Assembly: GCA_012184525.1 (NCBI GenBank)
Contig: WOFQ01000067.1
Coordinates: forward strand, 62,001-126,000
DNA length: 64,000 bases
Source of the DNA: Xenoacremonium recifei
Taxonomy: Eukaryota > Ascomycota > Sordariomycetes > Hypocreales > Nectriaceae
Direction: 5' to 3'
The notes under the pieces are model-generated. The model saw only the letters and a list, made by a program, of their open reading frames with translations, ran no database searches and had not been told where the DNA came from. Positions 1 through 10,136 of the stretch are shown piece after piece. The stretch's first letter is position 1. Each line of letters starts with the position of its first letter. Position numbers and translations under genes: made by a program.

Positions 1-201
1 CAATTGGGAGCATGTCCTCGGAAATCCGGGGTAATGCGGGGGAAGAGCCCGTTTCACGGCTGCTGGGAGGTTGTTTAAGAGTGGCTTTGAGAGCAGCTTC
101 AGTCTCGACTGTAGACAAGTCGAATATCGACGTTACCCCGGAAAGTTTCAAACTCATAACCTTCTAGGTTTATTATAATAAGCCGCCCAATACATTCAGC
201 A

Positions 202-1809
202 ATGCCGACTAACCAAGATGAGCCGGTCTCTGTCTCTGATGCTGTGAAAATGGGTGCATCCGAGGAACAAGTCGAGTTCTCAGAGAACATCACCCGTGAC
301 TGGTCGATGAAGGAGGAAAAGAGGGCTAAGTTGAAGTAATAGTAGATGCTTACTTTGGTCGATGGTTGGACTGACCAAATGGACAGACTTGATCTGATTC
401 TCATGCCTCTCCTAGTGCTTGGTTTCCTTGCACTCCAGATGGACAGAGGAAACATCTCCAACGCACTCACATCGACCCTTGTTAAGGATGTCGGCTTAAA
501 GTCTGACGAGGTCAACGACGGTAATCAACTTCAACTCGCCGCCATTGTCGTATTCGAGATCCCCTTCAATATGGTCCTCGCCAAGTTTGGCCCGCAGTAC
601 TGGCTTACTGGTGAAGCATTTGCTTGGGGCTTAGTTGCCCTCTTTCAAGCCTTCATCACTAATAAATCCTCCTTCTATGCGACTCGATTTCTACTTGGCA
701 TGTTTGAAGCCGGATATCTGCCTGGGTCAATGCTACTTTTATCTACTTTCTATACTCGAGACGAAATCGCCCTTCGAACTACAATCTTTTATATCGGGAA
801 CTACTTGTCGCAGGGAATAGGATCATTGGTTGCTGCAGGAGTCTTTGAATTATCGGGCAAAGATGGACTTGGTGGGTGGCAGGTGAGACTCCGTATCCGC
901 ATTATCGTCGGATGCGACCAGGACTAATTCGAAACCCAGTGGCTCTTCATTATCGATGGCCTTTTCACTGTCCTGGCAGCAGTAGCATTTTTCTTCTTCC
1001 TCCCGGCATCACCGCAGCACACCATGCCTATCTGCCATATCAAAGCTTTCGACTTCTACACCGAACGAGAGCGACACATTCTGCATAACCGGATCCTCCT
1101 TGACGACATCGACAAATCAGTCCCTTTAACCGCCTTCACTTTTAGAGAATTTATGACCGTATTCTTCAAGTACAGACTCTGGGGCCATCTCGCCATCAAC
1201 TTGGTGGGCATCGTACCCAAGGGAGGACTGCAGCTCTATTCTCCCACAATCATCAAGAGCCTTGGATTCACAACTACGAAAGCAAATGCTTTAGCTTCTG
1301 TGTCTAACTACGGCGTCATTGTTTTGGCAATGATTGGGGCCTGGATCTCTGATGCAACCCGCAAACGTGGCCTTGTCTGTCTTCTTGGTCTCACCTATTC
1401 GCTCATTTTTGCAGGTGTCCAATATTCTCTTGCAACCGGTAGCGGAAAGTGGACCAAATACGCCATCTTCACATTGCTCAGTTCCGGCAATGCTATATTC
1501 CAAGGAATTAATGACGCCTGGTTCTCCTCCAATGCCAGAAGTCACAAGGAGAGGTGCGTAGGGTTGGCCCTATGCGTCATGGGTAGCAACCTCGGTGGGC
1601 TTGCTGGACAACAACTGTTCCGCTCCTCAGATGCCCCGGCCTACAAAAATGCTTTCCTAGCTGTGTTATGCTGCTATGCTGGCGCTATGGTTCTTGTTGG
1701 ATGGCAAATGGTGGTATACATATATGAAAATAGAAAGACTTCTAAGGAGGAGGAAAGGAGCTCGGAGGTGGACCCTTCTCAGCCAAGACAGAGGAAGATG
1801 GATATCTGA
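202..1809 (+). CDS. MFS transporter, anion:cation symporter (Dal5-like) family
   Basis: Predicted plasma-membrane symporter of the ACS branch of the major facilitator superfamily. Known members carry allantoate, nicotinate, pantothenate or sulfonates, so the substrate is open. Exons 202-335, 387-882 and 940-1809 give 499 residues. The first intron (51 nt, CTGAC branch site) removes three consecutive in-frame stops at 337-345 and joins EEKRAKLK to LDLILMPLLVLG, a family-typical junction before TM1. The second (57 nt) joins GGWQ to WLFIIDG. Visible family marks are LQMDRGNISNA after TM1, RFLLGMFEAGYLPG around TM4-5 and PASPQHT at the entrance to the central loop. The hydrophilic tail is rich in E, R and K. 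It starts an accessory group with another transporter, a regulator, a flavoenzyme and a sulfatase. Family assignment is firm; substrate is not. Confidence 0.88.
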
Positions 1810-2506
1810 AGAGTCATCATAACACACGGTCTTTGTTATGAGATTTCGAGTGTTAAGATTGTAGAAATATACTGATTGAACTTCTGTTTCGGTTGATACG
1901 GTAATCTCTAGAGAGCAATCAGAGGAAGAGAACCCGATAAGAAGATCTGCTTCATGAATCGTCTGAGTAAATTCCAATTCTTTTATGAAGTCTAAATCAC
2001 CGCGAGCCAAGACTAAATGAAGAAAGGTTGGAAAGACTCGGGCTGGGAGACGAGTATAATTGCCTTGCCAGGTATAATTAGAGAGGAGTGATTGAGCAGA
2101 AACCCTCCTCTCAACTGCTTTGCAAATATGGCTTTCCGAATATAATTGTGTACGGAGATTTAGCCACGTCGTACTTCGAAGCCCATATGAGTTTTGTAGA
2201 GCAAGGTTAAAAATAAAGAGGCCAATCGATCGAGAATACAAGAACACAACAAGCTTCTTTAGTTTTGTACTTTCAGCACTTCTTATATATTTCTATGGAC
2301 ATGCGTACATGTATGTTCTTTTTCCTTCACGTATAAATATATGTGTCAACTCATGTTCCCAGAATTTAGTAAGACTACAAAATTCCATCGAATCGCTTTG
2401 GTATAAGATCAGTCTGGTAAACGTCGTTCCCTGATAGTCGTTGAGATAAGTAATGAGATTACTCCGAAAGAGAGAATGAGACCTAAGATTGTAAGCTAAA
2501 CTTAGA
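1810..2506. other. Intergenic, AT-rich, between convergent MFS genes
   Basis: Both flanking transporter genes end here, so the stretch should hold two 3' UTRs. It is clearly AT-richer than its neighbours (for example around 2260-2400). An open frame on the minus strand through 1810-2247 has no ATG and no recognisable protein. Nothing else is seen. Confidence 0.5.
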
Positions 2507-4513
2507 TTACTTATGAAGAAATGTCACGGCGAGAGAAATACCATTGGTAAATGTCAAGCTCTTCAGAAAACATCTAATAACCAAAGCCCGGAGATCTTCT
2601 GGCAAGTCCCAGATATATTCCAGACTGGAGATAACTTCCTTAATAATCTGCGTATATTTTGTTAATGAAAGGAGTCGGGAACGTGAATTGTATGGTGAAG
2701 CTTACCCTCGATTCGTCCGGGATACCTTCTAGGGTCTCCTGTAAAAACCTCTCGAGTGTAGCATTGTGGATCAAGTTATAGAGATTGGCAGCGATGAGGA
2801 CCCCAAAGTTCTGGGCTAAAAACCACGAGGTCCCCGCGATTGACATCTCTCGTTGGTCTAAGGAGACTGTTAGATGGATAAATGTCGTGGATTGTATGAT
2901 TCCTATCCCCAGACCACCAAGGACGATGTACGAGGTATCTGCCCAACTGCTGGCTCCATGCCAGCGCACGAGGACAAGAATGTAGTTGGCGCAACCCAAA
3001 GATGCTCCAAGCAGCATCATCAACTTGTATCTTTGTGTCTTGTTGATGTAGTAGCCACTCAAGAGACCACCAACTGCATTTCCCAAGACTATAGGGACTA
3101 TCCTAGTGCCGGCATCAGTCACAGACATCCCTGTGATGATTTGGAAATAAATTGGGATAGTGTAGATGATCTTTGAAGCAGAGGTTAGGCTGTATCTGTT
3201 GAATGTGCGCGAAAAAGGAGGAGATTCCGTACCATAAACTGGGCGCCCGTCAAGAAGAGAACAATGGCATAAGGTGTCAGGACATCTCTTTTTTTGACCA
3301 AATCGAGAGGCAGTACCGGCTCTTGAGCATAGTGTCTCTCAGCATAGTAAAAGCTGCCGCCTAAGACTAATGCTAGAAGTGCTGTAGGGGCAATCTCATA
3401 CCATGGTGAAAGCTTGCCACCCAAGTCAAGGGCTATGAAGAGAGATATAAGTGTGGCAGAGAGAGTCAAGCACCCGAGGAAGTCAACTCGAGCAAACTTT
3501 GTTCTCAAGTCTTGTCTCTCGGTAGCGTCTGAGTCTGTATCATCAGAACCCAGACCTTGGGGCAGCATCCAGATCACCAAAACTGCAGCAAGCGCAGCTA
3601 TAGGACACTGGGCCAGGAAGCACCTTGGATTCTCTTAGCTTAACTTTGATAGGTTTGAAAAATTCTTACCAACGCCACCCAATGGTGTTTGCGAGCCATC
3701 CGCCTGTAGGGCCACCGCATGACCTACCAAACGTCGCAACGACATTGATGTAAGATCTCCAAGTTGCTACCTCTCTCACTGGTAGCAGGTCTAGAGTTGG
3801 TTCGCGTAAAATCAGCCTCCGGAAACACCGTTTTCGGTTCGAAAATTAAACGCACCGGCAACGACGATGGAGACGAGGGCTAGCATTCCTGCTCCCCCAA
3901 TACCACTGATTGCTCGACCAAAAAGCACTTGGCCGTATGTCAAACCCCCTCCGCTGTACGATGGTTAGTAAATTAGGCGGGCTTGAGATCGATAAGCCGC
4001 ATACCAGAATGCACAGCCAATAGTGAAGAAAACATAGGCGACCACCAAGTTGGCTTTTCTGCCGAATATGTCGCTTAGCTTGCCGTACTATCCATCGTCA
4101 ATCAGTAAGTGGTGAAATCTGACGCTCAGCTTGTCTTACTAATGGTTGAGCCGCGCATTGCGCAAGAGCATAAGAAGTCACTAGCCATGAAGCATTCGAA
4201 AGAGCGTGAAATTCGGAGGCGATGGATTGCGATGTGGCTAAGATGATGGAAGAATCTGCCTGGGCAATGAACACGCCTGCGAGCATCGTTAGCTACCCTT
4301 GCCATGAGCAGCACAATCTTGAAGGCCCAAACCAATCAACAAAACAGATACAACACCTCGAATTGTTGATCTAGGCGTCTGTTTCTTCAAGGTATTTCTT
4401 GAAGCAGGTTGGCTATTTCCATCGACACAGGACTCTTGGGCATCGCCGTCTCTGAGCAAAGGCGTCCGTTCCTGGCACGCCCTAGGGCAGGACTCCGCGA
4501 CTGCAGTCATCAT
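2507..4513 (-). CDS. MFS transporter, vacuolar basic amino acid / DHA2-type
   Basis: Predicted 14-TM drug:H+ antiporter-like MFS protein of the fungal Vba/Fnx1 group, which includes vacuolar basic amino acid importers and drug exporters. Eight exons (minus strand order): 4513-4333, 4276-4140, 4087-4005, 3953-3856, 3790-3670, 3623-3233, 3170-2706, 2638-2507. They total 536 codons and every junction is in phase. Diagnostic segments are VFIAQADSSIILATSQ in TM1, NASWLVTSYALAQCAAQPLYG and KLSDIFGRK (MFS motif A), FGRAISGIGGAG in TM4, and a DLLPVREVATWR loop. The N-terminus is hydrophilic (residues 1 to about 50). The C-terminus ends shortly after the LSLE-type segment, somewhat short for the family. 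The transport substrate cannot be told from sequence. It is transcribed toward the ACS symporter gene. Confidence 0.86.
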
Positions 4514-4729
4514 GCAAAAGTCTCCTCAGTAGACCAAGTATTTCTTAGCAGTAACAAAATCATTAGACGACTGTATAAAGACCCCGAGGAAATCTTCAGC
4601 CGATAGTAGCTGATGTGTCGGAATTGTGAACTCGGTTAGTCACTTTACGATTCAAAACTCCGACGCTTATCCCGAAAGTACTTTTCCGAGGGGACGATCT
4701 CATCACGCAATATGCATAGCACGTCATGC

Positions 4730-5157
4730 CTACCGCTTGCGAAAATTGGAAAGAAGATTGGGGAGCTCAGGCGGTACACCTTGAGGAACTGGACTCGTCG
4801 GGCTGCCGCGTTCCTCATGAAGATCGGCGTGTGACAATCCAGCAGCATCTGAGTTGTTATCCGCCTGTCTATTGCTATCCTGGTTCAGCTCAATCGCCGA
4901 CTCTTGCGATCGTTCTCCTGCTGCGCGGGTTGAGCGGTTGTCGGAGACCAGGACGGGTTCGGGAGGTGTCACTCCAGATGACGAGGGCCTAGGTCTTCCC
5001 ATCTTTCAGATACGGCGAGTCCCAGAAATGCTGGAGCGACGCGGAAAACCCAGCCACTCCGGGTAGTTTGCTCAAGTTCTTCAGTCGGGCTTCCGGCGCC
5101 ATCGTGAATTGCAGGCTGCGCTACCAAGCCGATCCAGGCCAGCACATATGGGTTCAA
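4730..5157 (-). other. Short overlapping ORFs, possible gene remnant
   Basis: Two overlapping minus-strand frames (5157-4969 and 5002-4730) are open between the transporter and the Zn2Cys6 regulator. A third frame from an ATG at 5103 reads a short stretch containing LQHFWDSPYLKDG and then stops. The reading seems to jump frame near 4985-5000. The 90-residue downstream piece is polar and S/P/E-rich, like a disordered protein tail. I recognise no family. It may be chance, or the decayed 3' end of a gene. The rest of 4514-5381 shows no gene. Confidence 0.2.
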
Positions 5158-5381
5158 GATATAATGTTAAAAAATGATATGAGTGAGAATCACCCAGGTT
5201 ATGAGTCAAGGTCGCGTAGCTAACGTCGCAGTACTAGCTGTGGTGGGATTTAGGAGGAACTTTGCGCAGATGTGAATTATCAGAACCGCAACCCGCTATT
5301 CATGATGATTTTTGGTATGCATTGACAACGATCCTTCATCGCAGAATAATTGAGACGTGCTCCCACTATGTTCAACGGAAG

Positions 5382-7833
5382 TTATATAGTTCTATCCATT
5401 GGGCCATTTAGCCAAGTAGTTGGGTCTGTAAGTGGCTCAAGACCAGGGAAATAATCCCACATATCAGCGAAGTTCATGGAGAGGTCAAGATTCGTGACCC
5501 CTAGTCCCTCAGGAAGGAGCTCGAGAATTGACGGCATGTCTGGGCCTCCGTCTGTATAATCAAAGGATTCCAAGGCGTTATCCTGTGGTGTCACAGAAAC
5601 CTGCAATACCACTCCTAAAAAACGAGCAAGACGAAGTGCTATGTGGACATCATCCGGTGCCCCCCGTCGCATTGATTCCACAGTGGAATTAAGGAGCTGA
5701 ATGTCAGGATCAACGGTTGTCACGGTCGAGTTTCTTATAAATGCCGTCTGTTTTCGCTGAGTTAGCCAACCTCATTTGGGCTCGGAGAAAGAACCAAACC
5801 TTTAACAGATACAACGCCGCCACGACTATATATGACCAGTATTTCGCTGGAAGTAATTTCAAGAGGTTTTGCGGTCCGAGAATCTCGACTATAATCTTCA
5901 GTAAGTTCCGGCTGGCTTCAGTGGCAGCCATAGCAAGTTCTAGTAGCTTGTTGCCGCTTCCTGTCCACGCATCCTGCGCAGCAGCACCAGACTGGTCCAT
6001 GGCGGCCAGGCGTAGAGCGGGAGCAAAATCATAAATCATGACATAATGGTATTCGATCTCCATGAGCAGGTTGGACAGCGTAGTCCGATCTAGAAGCCAT
6101 GATTAGCGCTTGGGAAACTAGAGTTTACCGTGATCAATATGAAATGTACCAAGAGCAAGACTTAGGTAAGACCGCCACCATCGGTCGAGATTCTTCTTCA
6201 AGTATTCAAGTTCTGGTGAGTCGGCTGGCCTGTAGGTGGCGGAGCCTGAACGTTTGAGAGTATGGAGGAATTCCCGCCCTCTCGTTACCTCTTGGAATAG
6301 TTCGACGTATAATTCCCACTGTGCTTTAGCTGCAAGGGATGAACCAAAGCGTATTCCGTGACGGTTGCGTACTGCTAGCCTTGATCTTTCGGGTAACAAG
6401 GGGTCCAAGCCAAGAAACATTGCCAACTCTTCGTCTGCTAGATAAATAAAGACGCAGATAAGTCTGATCCATTCTTCTTTAATGATATCGACGGAGTTTC
6501 CCGAGCGTGAAATGTCTGATGGCTCAAAATTGAATAAGCCACCCTCTTGAGCCAGGGTGATGGCGTTGGAAAGAAGCATCCTAAACAGGTCAGAATATCT
6601 GCAACGTCTTAAAAGTTGAGATTATAATGTGACCAACAATGACATCTTATTACTCCGATATGTTGGGGTGATAATATCAAGTTTGTCTAGCAAGACGGTC
6701 CCATCTCGCAAATGCTCGCTAGTCAAACGAGTGGCTGTCGAATATCGCGATTGGTGGTCTTGAACACCCATGAAACCAGGTGGCGAGACCCCAAAGTCCT
6801 CAGTAAATTGTGGCGGATTATTGATAGCCTTAGGGTGCCATTCGAGCAACAGCAACATAGCTGTTATCATGCCGAGTGACCGTGAACAGTTCGACCCCCA
6901 AAGTGTGGACTGGAGATACCGTTGCGCCATGCTCCAAGCCTGCCAATGGATCCTTTCAGATCTGATGGCTCCGTGCTCCCCGGGAAGTTGGAAGTATCTC
7001 GACGACAACACGATGAGGGTGAGCACTAGCACTGGTTCCTCATGGGCGAGAAGCAAATGCCTTGAATTGTCCTCGTAGTATGAAGGAATAATGGGTCTAA
7101 TCGGCCACATCTCCTTGAAATACATGCGAAGGAACTCGACAACTTCTGTGCGGGTGACAATTCCCATTTTAACCAAGACGAAGTCGGCCCAGTCGAGATT
7201 TGACAGTGGCGCCTTCATGCCATTCTCCGATCGCCTCATTGAGGAAGTTTCGAGAGACAAACGCCTCGCCGTTTCATTTTGTGTGGCAACGCAGCTCGCC
7301 GTGTACGTTAGCAAGTCGTAGGCATCGGCAGAGTTGTGTAGAGGCGCCGAGATGATGTTGTTTCTGGCTATGTCAGTCGTCATGATGGTATCGGCAGTGA
7401 TGTGAGAGATATTTGATGGGCTTGAGTCGTGGGAACCAGAAAGCTGGGGAGCCGTCGGAGGGAGCGTACGGGGCGTGAGTGTTTGTGAGAATTGGGCCAA
7501 AGCATCGCTGCTGGGCTCGGGCTGGATGGCGGTCCTAGTCGATGTCTCCGTTTGAACCTCAATGGCAGTGAAATTCTGTGACGACGCAGCAGAAATGTCC
7601 TTTCTGGCCGCCCGGCGAGGTCGAAACTCGCATGTTCTCTCGCATTTGACGCAGCGCCTGCAAGGGTTTGGCTGTCCTTCAAAGGGTTCACAGCGCAACT
7701 TGCGGCTACGGCAAGTTTCACATGAGCGCCTCGTCCGGCGGACTTTTAGATGTGGAGGGGAGCTAGCTTGATTTATGGGAAGAAATGATAACGCAAGAGG
7801 TGAGGCCGACTCGTGAGGAGAGTCTCGTGTCAT
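5382..7833 (-). CDS. Zn2Cys6 transcription factor with fungal-specific TF domain
   Basis: Nuclear DNA-binding regulator. Exons 7833-6638, 6580-6129, 6089-5800 and 5747-5382 total 768 codons (767 residues). The binuclear zinc cluster is at residues 38-68 with cysteines C38, C41, C48, C58, C61 and C68, plus an extra C64. The loop between C48 and C58 is long, as in the Leu3/War1-like group. A basic stretch RRAARK follows, then an S/T/P-rich linker and the middle homology region (WPIRPIIPSYYEDN, LVLTLIVLSSRYF). The last exon holds MRRGAPDDVHIALRLARFL, which is typical of the domain end. The third intron (52 nt, GCTAAC branch) cuts LLK and rejoins TAFIRNSTV; the unspliced frame would stop after DRDNR. 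The donor of the first intron (GTTGGT) is weak, so that junction could move a few codons. It may regulate the adjoining transporter and dehydrogenase genes. Confidence 0.85.
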
Positions 7834-8212
7834 GTTGACTAAGGAGATCTGACGTTCCGAGAAATCGGGGGCTTGTAATTGCAGAAAGTCAATTGGAAAG
7901 AGATGCTCGTTTCTACCCCGCAGTCTGGGGCTTTACTTTGTATTAGGGATTCGGCTAAGGATCCACATCATCATCGGGGCTTCTGACTCCATGTTATGGC
8001 ACTTGGGCTTCTTAGCCGTCCTAGCTCACCAGCGCCTATCTGAAGGATGGACCTGGTCTTCGTAACAACCACTTTGAAAGCGGCGTCTTATTTATTTACA
8101 CTATCTGTACTTGTCATATGGCTTCTCTGTTAGGTCAAATCTTAGACTGGAAAGTAGTTCCCCCAATAGTATCGTCTATATATACCTCTCGTTCCACTCT
8201 TCGTGCGTTCAC
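7834..8212. other. Intergenic upstream of the regulator
   Basis: It contains the promoter of the minus-strand Zn2Cys6 gene and receives the 3' end of the flavoenzyme gene, which reads in the same direction. An alternating TATATATA stretch lies near 8178-8184. No gene is seen. Confidence 0.4.
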
Positions 8213-9782
8213 CTAAATAGCACTTCCCTCAGTAAAATCCTTGGCGAATGTGAAAACATCCATGGCCAAATGCAATAAGGAAGCCGCATCACTTACAAAT
8301 CGTGGGCCAAGTTCCTCAATTGTCTTGGCACCTAGTAATCTCATGCATCTTTCAATCTCATCTTGCAGGACTGTTGAACTATTATTTAGTATTGACTATT
8401 TCGCCCGCAGATGGTTGGAAGAACTAGGTGTGGCAACTTACTCTCAAATACCCTGTGAACCCCCTGTGACCCTCCAACTGCCAGTCCATACAACGGCAGC
8501 CGGCCGATCCCAACAGCTGTGGCTCCGAGACATACAGCCTTGACAACGTCCGTTCCACGCTTGATGCCACCATCTATCCATACTTGCATCTTCGTGAAGA
8601 CCTGGGGACAGTACTTGCGGATTTCTAGTAGCGTGTGTATTGCAGGTGATGCTGTGTCAAGCGACCTTCCCCCATGATTTGAAAGCAAAATGGCTTGGAT
8701 TTGACCTCGACCCTTGCCAGCATATTTCATTGCTTCTAGAGCGTCTTCGTACGTCTGGACTCCTTTCAGAACAATCGGGAGTTTCGTATGCAATGCTAGC
8801 CAAGGGAGCGTGGTCCTCCACGACAAGTTTGTGGCAAGGCCCGCCCCTAGCTTCTTGGTAACACTACCAGATGTTTGCAAGGGAACCGGGAACGCATCCT
8901 CAAACTGCATTCGCTCATCAAGCTCACGCTTTCCTGCGATGGGGGTATCGACCGTGAGAACTATGAATTTGTACCACTCTTGGAGATTCGAGATCCGTGC
9001 CAGCATGGACTCACTCTTCTCCCGACTTTCTTGTACGTACAATTGCCAACCGAAGACTTGGCCTGGGGCTGCGCCTTGGATAATGTCCTCAGGTCGTAGT
9101 GATGCACTATTCGAGACGATCTGTACAGCGCCGAAGCTGCTGATGGCCTTCGCAATGCCACGCTCCCCGTCTTTATGCGCCAACCGAGCCTGGGCAGCTG
9201 GTGCCACGAACAATGGGGTGCTTACCTTCTGGTCTAATATATACGTGGATGTATCGCAGGAGGTACAGTCAACCATTACCCGAGGCCGAAGAAAGATTGA
9301 CCGATAGACGGTATTGTTGTATGTTTTAGTAATCAGGTCATCGCCAGCAGAAGAGTAATACGCCCAGGCCTTTTTTGAGAGAAGCTTTGAAGCAGCTTCT
9401 TCAATATCATCCGCATTAAGCAAGGCGGGCAAGAAGACAGCTCGACCGATTTCTTGTGTGTTGGCTTTGTCACGGCTGTACTCGGCTATGACTCGAGCAA
9501 GCTTAATGGGGCCGAGTTTCGCTTCCGGGCGCAGGCCTTCTTCAAGGGTGCCCGCTGGATGGATAGGGTCAAAGTCCTCTGTAGCATCGCGACCGGCTAG
9601 TCGTAAAATCACGTTTGCGCCTCCAGGGTGGCTTGAGAGGAAGTCGGTCACGTCGTATACATGGCCATACAGAATGACCCAGCAAGATTCAGCCGACGCA
9701 TGTCTTGCAACTGAATTGGTTAGCCAGAATCTGAGTACTCATCAGAGCGCTTACCCTCGTGAATATCGATGCCTTCGCTCAT
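8213..9782 (-). CDS. Cytochrome b5-FMN 2-hydroxyacid dehydrogenase (flavocytochrome b2-like)
   Basis: Oxidises an L-2-hydroxyacid (lactate-like) to the 2-oxoacid with FMN, passing electrons through a fused heme b5 domain. Exons 9782-9755 (28 nt), 9710-8442 and 8370-8213 give 484 residues. The N-terminal cytochrome b5 domain (about 1-75) has heme ligands H37 in SSHPGG and H60 in DPIHPAG. The FMN domain shows FVAPAAQARLAH, IVSNSAS, LYVQESR, VDTPIAGKRELDERM, the catalytic LLSNHGGRSLD and WIDGGIKRG. The last exon supplies EIERCMRLLGAKTIEELGP, the usual C-terminal helix. The protein starts directly in the b5 domain. No mitochondrial presequence is visible, unlike yeast Cyb2, so it may be cytosolic. 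It shares a 354 bp divergent promoter with the arylsulfatase gene. A second family member without b5 lies at 53813-55288. Confidence 0.9.
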
Positions 9783-10136
9783 AATTACAATTGAAGTCTT
9801 GATACTTGTCCACTCACTTGCATGTTTTGGAAGTTAGCATTCACAGCCTACATAACTTGACTCATAATTAAGAATTAAATTTCTTGTCGTGAAGGTCAAG
9901 GGCAGGGCATGTCGGATCGGATTTCCCTGGTTAGTGCGGCAACTTCGCGCAAGTCATGAAAGGAACTAACCGCTTATAAGCGAATTTCCGACAAGGCCTT
10001 TACCGATCTTGGCGTATCCGAAGTCGAGCGACAGCAGTGATGGAGAGCTTCCAGGGGAGTTTCCGAGATAACTTGTCGTAATCGTGCCTTCTGAACCAGT
10101 TGAGCCTCTCAACGGTCAGGTCCATCTGAAACAATC
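9783..10136. promoter_or_regulatory. Divergent promoter between flavoenzyme and arylsulfatase genes
   Basis: This 354 bp stretch separates two genes transcribed away from each other, so it must carry both promoters. It contains a perfect 12-bp palindrome with a TATAA core at 9971-9982. The arrangement allows co-regulation of the two genes. Confidence 0.6.
9971..9982. promoter_or_regulatory. Perfect palindrome CGCTTATAAGCG
   Basis: The sequence CGCTTATAAGCG is its own reverse complement. It lies 155 bp before the arylsulfatase start and 189 bp before the flavoenzyme start. The central TTATAA could act as a TATA element for either direction, or the site could bind a dimeric regulator. Only the palindrome itself is seen; function is inferred. 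Confidence 0.4.

Noticed and set aside
1666..2247. 193-codon open frame on the minus strand past the end of the first MFS gene
   Set aside because: It has no ATG, overlaps the antisense of the transporter exon, and the part outside that gene lies in AT-rich DNA with no family resemblance.
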